DNA of 42,543 bases, from the NCBI GenBank assembly GCA_002385415.1, contig DGDL01000030.1, positions 5,547 through 48,089 on the forward strand, in the 5' to 3' direction. Source of the stretch: Clostridiales bacterium UBA3953 (lineage in GTDB: Bacteria > Bacillota > Clostridia > Oscillospirales > CAG-272). Shown here piece by piece: positions 31,230 to 40,203 of this stretch; position 1 is the first letter of the stretch; the number at the start of each line of letters is the position of its first letter. The translations under genes and the position numbers were made by a program. The notes beneath the pieces were generated by a model. It ran no database searches, had not been told where the DNA came from, and saw nothing but the letters and a program-made list of their open reading frames with translations.

Positions 31230-32874
31230 CAAACCTAAAAAGAGCACCAACCTGTTCGTATCGGGCGTGCTTATTCTCTCAATATCAAATGTACTGCAAA
31301 AAGTAATCGGCGCGACGCTGAAAATCCCGCTGCACGGGCTGCTCGGCGGCGATGGTATGGGTTATTACTACATAGCCTATGCCATCTACGTTTGGTTTTA
31401 CATGATTTCGACCGCCGGGCTGCCCGTCGCGATTTCTATAATGATCTCGGACAGCAGGGCGCGGGGCAACTTCCGAGAGGCAAACAAAATCTTCGGCATT
31501 ACGCTACGATTTTTTATGGCCATCGGAATGGCCGGCACGGTTATAATGATTTTCGGCTCGAAGCTGTTTGCAAAGCTGTATGAGCAACAAGGCGCCTATC
31601 TTGCCATCATGGCGCTGGCGCCGACGCTGTTTTTTGTTTGCATATCAAGCTGCCTGCGCGGATACTTTCAGGGCTATCAGCTTATGTTGCCGACGGCCAT
31701 ATCACAGCTTATCGAGGCGCTCGGCAAGCTTATAATTGGCATATCGCTCGCTATTTTAACCATCAGGCAGGGCTATGGCACCGAAGTGACCGCGGCGGCG
31801 ACCGTCATGGGACTGACCGTCGGCGTTTTCGTCGGCATGCTGTTTCTTATTTTTTATAAGTTCCGGTTCAAGTCGGAGGCATACGACGCAGAGTTTGCGC
31901 GCCCGGACAGCGACACCATGCCTGTCCGCGGATGGCGCTCCATCGCAAAGCAGCTTTTTATGATAGCGGTGCCGGTCACGCTTTCGGCATCGGTCATGTC
32001 GTTTACAAGCGTTATCGACGGGATTATAATCTCGCGCCAGCTTCAGTCCATCGGCTACACAGCCGACCTCGCACGCACCATGATGGGCGACTACTCTGCC
32101 CAAGCAGTGACAATGTGGAACGTGCCGCCGGCACTTATCTACCCTATCGCCTACTCTATTATCCCGCTTATTTCGGCGGCGATGAAGATGGGGCAGACCG
32201 AGCGCGTCAAAACCATCATGAACAGCGCTATAAAGGTCGCGGCGCTGATAGCGTTGCCCTCGTCCATCGGGATGTCGGTGCTCTCCGAGCCGATTTTGAA
32301 GCTCGTGTTCACCGACCAGGCCGCCGCGGAGCGCGTCGCACCGCTACTTTCGGTGCTTGCCCTTTCGATATTCTTCATCTCGATGCTGTCGATCACAAAC
32401 GCAATACTCCAGGTATACGGACACGAGCGCAAGCCTATAATTTCAATGCTTGCCGGCAGCGCAGTCAAGATTGCCGTCAGCTATATTCTTATAGGCACGC
32501 CTTCGATAGGCATATTCGGCGCGCCTGTCAGCACGTTCGTGTGCTATTTTGTGATCATGCTTATAAACTTCTACTTCGTTGCGCGATATGTGGGGCTTAT
32601 ACCTGATGTAAAGGTGATTCTTATCAAGCCTCTAATATCGGCAATTATATGCGGCGCAGCCGCGATCGGCTCGCATCGGCTGCTCGTGTTGGTGCTGAAT
32701 ACAAAAATCGCGACGGTGTGCGCAATAGGCATAGCGGCTCTCGTTTACGGCGTGTTTATTTTTATAATCGGCGCGGTCACCCGCGACGACATTATGCTGC
32801 TCCCAAAAGGCAGCAAACTGTGCGCCATATTTGAAAAGCTGCGCCTCCTCAAAAAAGTTGACGCTGGCAGCTAA
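31210..32874 (+). CDS. MOP-superfamily flippase (SpoVB/MurJ-like)
   Basis: A 554-residue membrane protein with about 14 hydrophobic segments. GVLILSISNVLQKVIGATLKIPLHGLLGGDGMGYYYIAYAIY at the N-terminus is the conserved SpoVB/polysaccharide-flippase pattern. SpoVB-type proteins move lipid-linked cell-wall precursors in the mother cell for cortex synthesis; paralogues move other lipid-linked sugars. The length is slightly above usual SpoVB. GTG 31210 is chosen because GAGGT sits 6 bp upstream inside mtaD, giving a 20-base overlap. Without more context I cannot tell whether it is the sporulation SpoVB or another flippase. Confidence 0.82.
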   Translation: MRTTSTDKPKKSTNLFVSGVLILSISNVLQKVIGATLKIPLHGLLGGDGMGYYYIAYAIYVWFYMISTAGLPVAISIMISDSRARGNFREANKIFGITLRFFMAIGMAGTVIMIFGSKLFAKLYEQQGAYLAIMALAPTLFFVCISSCLRGYFQGYQLMLPTAISQLIEALGKLIIGISLAILTIRQGYGTEVTAAATVMGLTVGVFVGMLFLIFYKFRFKSEAYDAEFARPDSDTMPVRGWRSIAKQLFMIAVPVTLSASVMSFTSVIDGIIISRQLQSIGYTADLARTMMGDYSAQAVTMWNVPPALIYPIAYSIIPLISAAMKMGQTERVKTIMNSAIKVAALIALPSSIGMSVLSEPILKLVFTDQAAAERVAPLLSVLALSIFFISMLSITNAILQVYGHERKPIISMLAGSAVKIAVSYILIGTPSIGIFGAPVSTFVCYFVIMLINFYFVARYVGLIPDVKVILIKPLISAIICGAAAIGSHRLLVLVLNTKIATVCAIGIAALVYGVFIFIIGAVTRDDIMLLPKGSKLCAIFEKLRLLKKVDAGS

Positions 32875-32963
32875 TAGTGACGGTGTTCCCCAAAGGGTAA
32901 GACAGCCTGCCCATTAATCTGGCGGGCGTGAAAATAAAAGACGTACCGAAGGGAGATTTTATT

Positions 32964-34538
32964 ATGCGGTACATCACTGTGAAGGACACGGAATGGACTT
33001 ATCCCGACAGGCTCGATTATGCTTCGGCCGGAGACCGGCTCACACTGCACAGCGCGCGCGGCAGCTATGCCGCCGGGCAAATTCTGTTTGCCGATGTGCC
33101 GGCGCATGCTGCCGTATCTATTCATGTTTCGGGCAGCGTTTCGGACTTCGAGCTTGAAAAATACGAGCTTGTCCCGGTCATGGTGGAAAGCAACCCCGGC
33201 ATGAACCCGGGAAACAGCACCGAGCACACACCCGTCCGCAAGGCTCCGTACCGGCTTTACGACTGCGCAAAGCCCCTCGGCGAGACGCTTTCGCCCGAGG
33301 GCGGCACAGCCGGGCTTTATCTGGCCTTTGCTGTCCCCGAAGACGCAGCTCCCGGCAACTACGACGGCCTCGTCACGATAACCGTCGGCGATGAAAAGGC
33401 CGAAATCCCCGTCAGCCTGACCGTTTACAAAGCTGTCGTGCCGGCTGACGGCAGTCTCAAGGTTATAAACGGCTTCTGGCGCAACTTCGAGCAGTATCAC
33501 GGCGTGGCGAACGGCACCCCCGAAGCCGACGAGCTTGAGTCAAAATACCTTAAAATGCTGCGCCGGGCACGCCAAAACATGATGTATGTCGGCGGCGTTC
33601 GCGGCATTACCCGTCCCGATGAAAACGACGTGGGTGAGTATACCTTCGACTTTTCTCCACTCGAGGCTATTGTCAAGCGCTACATAGCGCATGGCATGAA
33701 ATATTTCAACATGAGCAGCATCGGCAGACGGAAAAGCTGGAAAGAGTCGACTATTTTAGTTGGGGACAACTACCCGGCGATGAGCTATGAGGCTTTCCGG
33801 TTCCTTTCTGCATACCTGCCGGCATTTCAGGCGTTCCTTGAGGAAAAAGGCTGGGTTGACCGGTTCTACATAGGCGTGTCCGACGAGCCAAATGATGCCA
33901 ACGCGACCGAGTTTCGCGCGCTCTGCGGTCTTGTGCGCAGATTTGCGCCAAAACTCCGGCTGCTCGACGCGCTCAGCTTTGTGCCGGTTTTCGGCGCGCT
34001 GGACGTTTGGGTTCCCCTCAACAGCGAATACGAGCGGCACAGAAAAGAATTTGAATCGATGCGAATAGACGGAAGCGAAATCTGGATGTATGTCTGCTGC
34101 GGCCCGCGCGGAGAGGGATATATAAACAGGTTTATGGACTATCCGCTTTTGTCCACCCGCTATCTGTTTTGGGGCAACTACAAATATAATCTGACCGGAT
34201 ACCTACACTGGGCGGCAAACTGTTATCAGCCGGGGCAAAATCCCTTCGAGCAAAACTGTCCCGAGCACAGAAACGCCGACGCCGTTACCATACTGCCGCC
34301 GGGCGACACGCATATAATCTATCCCGGCAAGGGCGAGCCTTGGATGTCGATGCGGCTTGAAGCACAGCGCGCTTCGGCTGAAGACTACGAGCTGCTTTGT
34401 ATGATTGCCGAGCACGACAAAGCCAAAGCCGACACAATTTGCGCCATGGGATTCAAAGCCTTCAACGACGTCGAATACGATGTCCACAAATTTGAGCAGG
34501 CACGCATAGCCCTGCTTAAGGCGGCAAGCGAGATATAA
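32964..34538 (+). CDS. DUF4091 glycoside-hydrolase-like protein
   Basis: A 524-residue protein with an N-terminal beta-sandwich region (about 1-155) and a TIM-barrel-like part. The GH123-type acidic pair D307-E308 lies in YIGVSDEPND, and the DUF4091 signatures LHWAANCYQPGQNPF, DTHIIYPGKGEPW and SMRLEAQRASAEDYELL follow. DUF4091 proteins are related to GH123 beta-N-acetylgalactosaminidases, but the substrate here is not shown. There is no signal peptide. ATG 32964 is chosen over GTG 32928 because AAGGGAG lies 8 bp before it. A clear terminator follows. Confidence 0.82.
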   Translation: MRYITVKDTEWTYPDRLDYASAGDRLTLHSARGSYAAGQILFADVPAHAAVSIHVSGSVSDFELEKYELVPVMVESNPGMNPGNSTEHTPVRKAPYRLYDCAKPLGETLSPEGGTAGLYLAFAVPEDAAPGNYDGLVTITVGDEKAEIPVSLTVYKAVVPADGSLKVINGFWRNFEQYHGVANGTPEADELESKYLKMLRRARQNMMYVGGVRGITRPDENDVGEYTFDFSPLEAIVKRYIAHGMKYFNMSSIGRRKSWKESTILVGDNYPAMSYEAFRFLSAYLPAFQAFLEEKGWVDRFYIGVSDEPNDANATEFRALCGLVRRFAPKLRLLDALSFVPVFGALDVWVPLNSEYERHRKEFESMRIDGSEIWMYVCCGPRGEGYINRFMDYPLLSTRYLFWGNYKYNLTGYLHWAANCYQPGQNPFEQNCPEHRNADAVTILPPGDTHIIYPGKGEPWMSMRLEAQRASAEDYELLCMIAEHDKAKADTICAMGFKAFNDVEYDVHKFEQARIALLKAASEI

Positions 34539-34552
34539 CTTGTTACATAGCT

Positions 34553-34586
34553 AAAAAGACGCGGTTTTCGCCGCGTTTTTATTTTT
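34553..34586 (+). terminator. Intrinsic terminator after the DUF4091 gene
   Basis: ACGCGG (34559-34564) and CCGCGT (34571-34576) pair around TTTTCG, with A-rich and T-rich flanks extending the stem. TTTTATTTTT follows. Confidence 0.87.
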
Positions 34587-34616
34587 CCGTCGGTAAAAGC
34601 GCTTTCATGGGAACTA

Positions 34617-34645
34617 TTGACTTCAAACCTGTCCGATGGTAATAT
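34617..34645 (+). promoter_or_regulatory. Sigma-A promoter for the GH36 gene
   Basis: TTGACT (34617-34622) and TAATAT (34640-34645) are separated by 17 bp. The AGGAAGG ribosome site (34671-34677) lies 9 bp before the ATG at 34687. No catabolite-control (cre) box is obvious to me here. Confidence 0.75.
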
Positions 34646-34686
34646 AGCGGTAAATCCAAATATAACAAGCAGGAAGGTTATTTTTT

Positions 34687-36645
34687 ATGGATATAGCAAA
34701 AATCGCGGCGTTAGTCGAGCCGGGCAGGTTGCCCCTTTCCTTTAAAATCGGAGACCGGCGCGTTCGCGGTATTCCCGCAGAGTATAAACCCGTTGTCAGG
34801 CGCTGCGGCCTCGATTCCATGATAACGCTCTACACCGTCACCGGCACCAGCCCCGAGGGGCTTGAGGTGTGCGTCGAGCAGCTTGTCTACAGCGACTATC
34901 CCGTAACCGAAACCGTGGCGTATCTCACCAACAGAGGGGACAAAGACACGCCCGTCATATCCGAGCTTAAAATTTTCGACGGCTGGCTGCTCCCCTGCAA
35001 AAATCCCCGCCTTATCCACGGACGGGGCGACGAGTGCACGCCCGCCGGCTACAGCATGTTCGACGACGCGCTTACCGAGCCGCGCTGCGTTCACCCCTAC
35101 GACCACAGCGGCACGCCCTGCTGCGGCGCAAGCCCATATATGCGGCTTTACTCCGAAAGCGGAGGCTACGGCTATAACCTCGCAATCGGCTGGACGGGAC
35201 TATGGCAGGCAGACTTTGAGCCTTGCGACGGCGGCGTTCGTATTTCGGTCGGGCAGCGGCGCTTTGCCTCGTATATAAAGCCCGGCGAGACCATGCGCAC
35301 GCCGCGGCTTACGCTTATGGCTTATGAGGGAGACATGCACGTCGCGCGCAATATGTGGCGGCGCTGGTATATAAAGCACATTCTTCCGCGCGAGGACGGT
35401 GAGCCGCTGCCACCTAAAATGTGCATGCATGTATTCAATGACGGCGGCCCCGAGTTTTCGGGCACGACCGAAGCAAACCAAATCGACGGCCTCGAAAAAT
35501 ACGCGCGCGGCGGCATCGCGCCCGACGTATGGTGGATTGACGCCGGCTGGTACAAGTGCGACCTCAATTGGCCTTATACCGGCACATGGAAACACGACGA
35601 GGATCGTTTCCCTCGCGGGCTGCGCCCCATCGCCGACAAGTGCCACCAGGTCGGCGCAAAGCTGCTTTTATGGTTTGAGCCCGAGCGCGTGCACCACGGC
35701 ACCGAGCTTGCGACCGAGCATCCCGAGTGGATACTCTACCGCAAGGGCGAAAACAGCAGCCAGCACAACGGTCTGCTTGACCTCGGCAATCCCGAAGCGC
35801 TTGAGTGGATCACAAACCGTATAGATTCGCTTATCAAAGAGTACGGAGTGGCTATTTACCGTCAGGACTTCAACTATGACCCCATGCCCAACTGGATAGC
35901 GGCCGAGAGCGAGGGACGGGTCGGGGCGCCCGAAAACCAGCATGTGCAGGGCTACCTCAAGTTTTGGGACGATCTGAAAGCGCGGAATCCCGGGCTGATA
36001 ATAGATTCGTGCGCCTCCGGCGGGCGGCGCAACGACCTTGACACCATGCGCCGCGCGATCCCGCTGCAGTATACAGACGTCGGACTGGGCATCCACCCGC
36101 TCAAGCAGATCCAGCACCGCTATATGTTCGAGTGGATTCCCTATTTCCGAGCGCACACCCTCAATTTCGACGACGGCACCGTCGTCCAGCCGTCCTCCGG
36201 GCAATACAATTCGTCGTCGCCCACCGACAGATTTGCATATCACAATGCGATGGCGCCCGCGATTACGGTTATGACCGACCGCAACGATACGGAGCGCTTT
36301 GAGCTGACAAGGGAGATGAACGCAATCTGGCGGCGCGCGGCCGAGCTTGAGCTGTCCTGCGACTACATACCGCTCACCGAGTGCCGCCGCTCTGCGGAGG
36401 ACTGGTACGCAATGCAGTTTGACAGTCCCGAGCGCGGCGAGGGCTTCTTCCAGGCTATCCGCAATATACTCGCACCCGACGAGAGCTTCACGCTGAACCT
36501 GCGCGTCGACGAGGATGCGCTATACGAGCTTGAGGAGCCCGAGTCCGGCAAGCGCTTTACCGTCAGCGGCAAGGCTCTTGCAACGTTTACGGTGTCGCTG
36601 CCGAAAAGGTGCGGGGTGATATATTTCTATCGGAAGTTGAGATAG
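34687..36645 (+). CDS. GH36-family alpha-galactosidase-type glycoside hydrolase
   Basis: A 652-residue glycosidase. An N-terminal beta-sandwich (about 1-235) precedes a TIM barrel with APDVWWIDAGWYKCD (about 278-292), GAKLLLWFEPERVHHGTEL (about 323-341) and the catalytic pair: D394 (YRQDFNYD, nucleophile) and D450 (SCASGGRRND, acid/base). A beta-sheet C-terminal domain follows. GH36 includes alpha-galactosidases and alpha-N-acetylgalactosaminidases, so specificity is inferred only at family level. There is no signal peptide, so it acts on sugars that have entered the cell. Its own promoter and terminator-bounded start make it independent of the DUF4091 gene. Confidence 0.9.
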   Translation: MDIAKIAALVEPGRLPLSFKIGDRRVRGIPAEYKPVVRRCGLDSMITLYTVTGTSPEGLEVCVEQLVYSDYPVTETVAYLTNRGDKDTPVISELKIFDGWLLPCKNPRLIHGRGDECTPAGYSMFDDALTEPRCVHPYDHSGTPCCGASPYMRLYSESGGYGYNLAIGWTGLWQADFEPCDGGVRISVGQRRFASYIKPGETMRTPRLTLMAYEGDMHVARNMWRRWYIKHILPREDGEPLPPKMCMHVFNDGGPEFSGTTEANQIDGLEKYARGGIAPDVWWIDAGWYKCDLNWPYTGTWKHDEDRFPRGLRPIADKCHQVGAKLLLWFEPERVHHGTELATEHPEWILYRKGENSSQHNGLLDLGNPEALEWITNRIDSLIKEYGVAIYRQDFNYDPMPNWIAAESEGRVGAPENQHVQGYLKFWDDLKARNPGLIIDSCASGGRRNDLDTMRRAIPLQYTDVGLGIHPLKQIQHRYMFEWIPYFRAHTLNFDDGTVVQPSSGQYNSSSPTDRFAYHNAMAPAITVMTDRNDTERFELTREMNAIWRRAAELELSCDYIPLTECRRSAEDWYAMQFDSPERGEGFFQAIRNILAPDESFTLNLRVDEDALYELEEPESGKRFTVSGKALATFTVSLPKRCGVIYFYRKLR

Positions 36646-36986
36646 CGTAAAAAGCCGGGCGCAAGGGATTCAGTTCAGCGGTTTACAATAAGATTGTTAC
36701 CGTTGCCCTGCGGAGCGGACACCGACGGTCTGAGCATGCCGGCACAACCATTGTGTGAAAATACTCGCTCGTTGCTTGTCGGAGGCGGCACTCGCCTCCG
36801 GAGACTCGCTGTTCTCTTCCACTACTCGCCACGCGGTAATTTATCTTGTTATCACAGGATTCAATATTATATTCTAATAACTCTTGCAAAATTAACTCCT
36901 GTTTGATTAAATAATAATTACATAACCGCCATATAAGTCGTCGGACAGTTGCTTGAACTTAAATTAAGGAAGGTGAGGTCATAACA
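36646..36986 (+). other. Intergenic region before the GH5 gene
   Basis: This gap holds no convincing ORF. CGGAGGCG/CGCCTCCG around GCACT (36780-36800) is an 8-bp hairpin without a T-tract. From about 36835 on, the sequence is clearly more AT-rich than its surroundings. A possible weak promoter (TTGCAA 36884-36889, 17 bp, TTAAAT 36907-36912) precedes the gene; the match is only partial. Confidence 0.5.
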
Positions 36987-38012
36987 ATGAAACAACTGAA
37001 AGGCTACATGCACGGCGCAAATCTTGGACACTGGCTGTCGCAGTACGGTTCGAAATCAGAGGCACATTGGAACTCTTACATCACTAAAAAAGACATTGCC
37101 CGTATGGCGGAGTGGGGCATTGACCATATCCGACTGCCGGTAGATTACATGCTGTTCGAGACCGATGAAAATAAGCCGATGACCTACGATGAAGCTCGCC
37201 TGACATATATCGACAATGCGATTGACTGGTGCGGCGAGTACGGGATCAATCTAATTTTAGACCTGCATCACGCGCCAGGATTCTTTTTTGGCAATGGTGA
37301 AAAGAACGATCTGTTCACAAATGCAACCAGCCGTGCGCGCTTCCTCGCTATCTGGCGTATGTTCGCAATCCGATACCGTGGTATAGGTGACCGGTTAATA
37401 TTTGAACTGCTCAACGAACTTGTTTGGGATAGCAGCGATCCCTGGAACATACTTTGGCAGGAAGCATGCGATATCATCTGGCGGGAGAGTCCCATGAGAC
37501 GGATTATCGTTGGCAGCAACCGCTGGAACAGCATGGACGAGCTGAAGAATCTCGCCGTCATAGACGACGAGCGTGTCATTTACACCTTCCACTGTTATGA
37601 GCCGTTCTGGTTCACACACCAGCGCGCGCAGTGGATACCTGGTATGCGCGACTACACAAAGCCCTGCGAGTACCCCTTCCGGCCTGCGGATCACGCCGAG
37701 TACAACGGCGGCTCTGTTGTCCGAGACTACGCAGGATACGATATTGTCGACCGGCGGTATCTTGAGGATCGGCTGAAGAAGTCGTTGGATGTATTCATCG
37801 AAACGACCGGGAAAACCGTTTACTGCGGCGAATACGGCGCAATTGTCAACTGTCCCCGCGACAGCGCAATCCGCTGGCTTGAAGACATCGGATCTCTGTT
37901 AAACGAACGCGGCATTGGACGCGCCGTCTGGAGCTACCGAGGTTTTTCTGCCATCACCTCTCCTGACAATGAGAGCTGGGACGCCGAGATGGTTCGTGCA
38001 ATCGTGAAGTAG
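36987..38012 (+). CDS. GH5-family glycoside hydrolase (cellulase-like)
   Basis: A 341-residue TIM-barrel glycosidase. RGxN-like MHGANLGHWLSQYG begins the chain, then WGIDHIRLPVDY (about 43-54), LDLHHAPGFFF with catalytic-site histidines (about 91-101), the acid/base motif LLN143-E144-L and the nucleophile E282 in VYCGEYGA. GH5 enzymes cleave beta-linked glucans or mannans; the exact substrate is unknown. No signal peptide or carbohydrate-binding module is present, so it is likely intracellular, acting on short oligosaccharides. GAGG lies 8 bp before the ATG, within a purine-rich tract. The coding sequence looks lower in GC than the neighbouring GH36 gene, a hint of separate origin, judged by eye only. 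Confidence 0.87.
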   Translation: MKQLKGYMHGANLGHWLSQYGSKSEAHWNSYITKKDIARMAEWGIDHIRLPVDYMLFETDENKPMTYDEARLTYIDNAIDWCGEYGINLILDLHHAPGFFFGNGEKNDLFTNATSRARFLAIWRMFAIRYRGIGDRLIFELLNELVWDSSDPWNILWQEACDIIWRESPMRRIIVGSNRWNSMDELKNLAVIDDERVIYTFHCYEPFWFTHQRAQWIPGMRDYTKPCEYPFRPADHAEYNGGSVVRDYAGYDIVDRRYLEDRLKKSLDVFIETTGKTVYCGEYGAIVNCPRDSAIRWLEDIGSLLNERGIGRAVWSYRGFSAITSPDNESWDAEMVRAIVK

Positions 38013-38190
38013 TATTCGGAAACAGTCAAGCTGTCTACCGCAAGGAAACTATAAGCACACTTATCATTCAGTCTACATAAAAAGGTGTTGCCGTTGGGCG
38101 ACCCTGCACCCAATAGGAACCTTTACTGCTGCAAAGAAAACAAAAGCATAGTTTGATATTTTAGTCCAAAGGCTTCATGGCAAAAAACAG

Positions 38191-38234
38191 AAATCGGCAT
38201 GGACGGTTGATATATACCGTCATGCCGATTTTTT
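38191..38234 (+). terminator. Strong intrinsic terminator after the GH5 gene
   Basis: AAATCGGCATGGACGGT (38191-38207) pairs with ACCGTCATGCCGATTT (one bulged G) around TGATATAT, and six T residues follow (38229-38234). The position between convergent genes and a T-rich other side (CCGATTTCTGTTTTTT on the minus strand) suggest it may also stop pfp transcripts. Confidence 0.9.
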
Positions 38235-38279
38235 AGAATTGTGAAACCCTCCCGAAAGAGGGTATTTACTGCACAGCAC

Positions 38280-38336
38280 AAAAAACCGGGTACACCCGTA
38301 AAATCCGACCGTGGAGGCTACACAGCCTGTCTGCGG
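38280..38336 (-). terminator. Possible terminator of pfp
   Basis: On the minus strand ACCG...AGGCT/AGCCT...CGGT forms a hairpin (about 38309-38336) followed by CGGATTTT. A short CGGG/CCCG hairpin followed by GTTTTTT (38280-38298) comes next. Each alone is weak; together they could end the pfp message. Confidence 0.4.
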
Positions 38337-38362
38337 TTTTGCCGATATGCCCGATTTACCTA

Positions 38363-39589
38363 TTACTTAAAACTAAAATGTCTCGGTATCCCACCCACAT
38401 ACTCGAGCTTAGGCTCGCCCAAAATAAGCGGCTCGATATGGCGCAGGCACTCGTCGGTAACGTCGTTTCCGCGCTCATTTATAAACTCGTCCGGCACCGC
38501 GCGGATGCGGTTTGCAATGGCTGAAATATCGTTTGCTATAACCTTGACCGCATACGGAGAGTTTGATGTGCGCTCGAACCCCATCATCTTGCCGGTCTCG
38601 CCCGCTATGGCGTGCTCTACCGCCGCTCTGCCTACCATGTCAGCCTCGGCAAGGTCGGTCTCGGAGGCGATATGCGCTGCACAGCGCTGGAGTATGTTCA
38701 GCTCGACTGTTCTGGTCTTGCAACCGAACTTTTCTTTAACCGCCTGCTCGACCACTCTGCCGGTGCCCGAAAGGTATCTGTGCCCAAACACGTCACGCAC
38801 GCCGCTCTGCGCGGATTCGCCGACATATCTGCCGTCCGCAAAACGCAGTCCCTCGGACACACCGACAACCACGTTCGGGTGGCGCCGCAGCGCCGCTTCA
38901 ATATCCTCAAAAAACCTGTCCATGTCAAACGAACGCTCGGGCAGATACACATAGTCCGGCGCGATGTCGGAGTGCAGTCTGGGCAGTGCCGCCGCCGCAG
39001 TCAGCCAGCCGGCGTCGCGGCCCATGATTTCGACGACTGTAACCGCGGGAACGGTATAAACCGCGCAGTCGCGCAGTATCTCCTGCATCGAGGTAGCGAT
39101 AAACTTCGCCGCGGAGCCGTATCCCGGCGTGTGGTCGGTGCCCATAACATCGTTGTCTATCGTCTTTGGCACACCCATCACGCGCATTTCATAGCCGACT
39201 TTTTGGGCGTATGCCGAAACCTTGGCGACGGTGTCCATCGAGTCGTTGCCGCCGATGTAGAAAAAGTAGCGGATGTCGTACTCTTCGAGTATCGAAAACA
39301 GCTCGCGATACTCGTTGTCGTCGCCGTCGACCTCGGGCAGCTTTTTGCGGCATGATCCGAGCGCCGCCGCGGGAGTGTGCGACAAAAGGCAAAGGGCCTC
39401 TTCCCCGCATATAGCTTCGCGAAGATTTATCAGCCTGAGGTCGAGCAGTCCCTCAACGCCGTTTCTCATTCCGTAAATTTCGCCGATGCAGTCAGCTTCA
39501 AGCAGTCCGCGCACAACGCCGGCAAGCGTTGCGTTTATTGCCGCCGTGGGCCCGCCTGACTGTCCAATGACCGCGTTACCTTTAAGCAT
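38363..39589 (-). CDS. pfp: PPi-type 6-phosphofructokinase
   Basis: A 408-residue phosphofructokinase. The nucleotide/PPi loop is GGNDSMD with Asp116 at the site where ATP enzymes have Gly, and P-K142-T-I-D-N-D has Lys where ATP enzymes have Gly. Both residues are the classic marks of PPi-dependent enzymes. GQSGGPTAAINATLAG opens the protein, and TVVEIMGRDAGWLTAAAAL and VELNILQRCAAH are substrate-site motifs. It is a reversible glycolytic step, fructose-6-P plus PPi to fructose-1,6-bisphosphate, useful to anaerobes that save ATP. AGGGGGA lies 9 bp upstream of the ATG. It is monocistronic, with tRNA-Glu upstream on the same strand. Confidence 0.92.
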   Translation of the reverse strand: MLKGNAVIGQSGGPTAAINATLAGVVRGLLEADCIGEIYGMRNGVEGLLDLRLINLREAICGEEALCLLSHTPAAALGSCRKKLPEVDGDDNEYRELFSILEEYDIRYFFYIGGNDSMDTVAKVSAYAQKVGYEMRVMGVPKTIDNDVMGTDHTPGYGSAAKFIATSMQEILRDCAVYTVPAVTVVEIMGRDAGWLTAAAALPRLHSDIAPDYVYLPERSFDMDRFFEDIEAALRRHPNVVVGVSEGLRFADGRYVGESAQSGVRDVFGHRYLSGTGRVVEQAVKEKFGCKTRTVELNILQRCAAHIASETDLAEADMVGRAAVEHAIAGETGKMMGFERTSNSPYAVKVIANDISAIANRIRAVPDEFINERGNDVTDECLRHIEPLILGEPKLEYVGGIPRHFSFK

Positions 39590-39759
39590 TTTAAATGATC
39601 CCCCTGTATTTTAGCCGGCACATTCGCTCTCGCGCCGCCGCTATATGATCCACGGAGCGCCATGCCGGTTAATTGTCCCGGATTTTCACACCGCGGGCTA
39701 AAAGTAAATAACGGCGTACCGAAAGTACACCGTATCAGCCGTGCTATATTTGATAACAT

Positions 39760-39791
39760 AAAAAATACAGGCGTCGCTTTCGCAACGCCTG
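39760..39791 (-). terminator. Intrinsic terminator downstream of tRNA-Glu
   Basis: On the minus strand CAGGCGTTGC-GAAA-GCGACGCCTG forms a 10-bp stem (one wobble) capped by a GNRA tetraloop, followed by TATTTTTT. It lies about 9 bp beyond the tRNA CCA end. Confidence 0.87.
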
Positions 39792-39799
39792 TTTTGACA

Positions 39800-39874
39800 T
39801 GGTGACCCGTGGGAGAATCGAACTCCCGTTTCCGCCGTGAGAGGGCGGCGTCTTAACCTCTTGACCAACAGGCC
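39800..39874 (-). tRNA. tRNA-Glu (anticodon CTC)
   Basis: The 75-nt cloverleaf includes an encoded CCA. Acceptor GGCCTGT pairs with ACGGGTC (two G-U pairs), the anticodon stem is CCGCC/GGCGG with loop CTCTCAC, giving anticodon CTC for GAG codons, and the T-arm GGGAG-TTCGATT-CTCCC is canonical. It has its own promoter at 39895-39923 and a terminator at 39760-39791, so it is a solitary tRNA gene. Confidence 0.95.
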
Positions 39875-39894
39875 GTTTAACTTGGGACGTATAT

Positions 39895-39923
39895 ATTATA
39901 GCATATCGTCCCGAATTTTGCAA
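39895..39923 (-). promoter_or_regulatory. Promoter for tRNA-Glu
   Basis: TATAAT (39895-39900) and TTGCAA (39918-39923) on the minus strand are separated by 17 bp. The predicted start near 39888 leaves about 13 nt before the mature tRNA 5' end. Confidence 0.82.
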
Positions 39924-39941
39924 GAGGAATTTTCTATTTAT

Positions 39942-40169
39942 TTATGAATTTTTGGTAAACATCCTTTTAACAAGCGCTTTTGCCGCCACGATGAACAGCA
40001 CGGCGGCAAAAACGATAAGCTGAAAACGTGCGGGGAGGGGTGCGGCAGCCGCCAGCAGGCCTGCCGCCGACGGGTACACAAGTTTTGCCGCTGCGCGCCC
40101 GCCGTACAGTCCGCAAAGCGCCGACAGTATAAGTGCGGCAAGCCAAAATATCGGCATTAAACTTGTCAC
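39942..40169 (-). CDS. Small two-helix membrane protein (NfeD-membrane-part-like)
   Basis: A 75-residue protein with two hydrophobic helices (about 5-24 and 48-65) and a basic K-R-M-F-T-K-N end. The arrangement loosely resembles the membrane segment of NfeD proteins without their OB fold; the likeness is weak. GTG 40169 is the start: GGAGG lies 8 bp upstream and no other start fits. It is 34 bp behind the unknown membrane protein gene and probably co-transcribed. A palindrome GACGCA-AA-TGCGTC lies in that gap. Function is unknown. Confidence 0.6.
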   Translation of the reverse strand: MTSLMPIFWLAALILSALCGLYGGRAAAKLVYPSAAGLLAAAAPLPARFQLIVFAAVLFIVAAKALVKRMFTKNS

Positions 40170-40203
40170 GCCTCTTCCCTCCCCTTCGCGGGACGCAAAT
40201 GCG

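Larger units (their letters stand above)
38013..38362. other. Convergent intergenic region between GH5 and pfp
   Basis: No gene is seen. It contains an imperfect hairpin near 38081-38125 (AAAGG...TTGGG/CCCAA...CCTTT), the strong terminator at 38191-38234, and a minus-strand hairpin pair at 38280-38336. Confidence 0.6.

Noticed and set aside
30240..31250. A 336-codon minus-strand open frame opposite mtaD
   Set aside because: It is a shadow of the mtaD reading frame, with no motif or initiation site.
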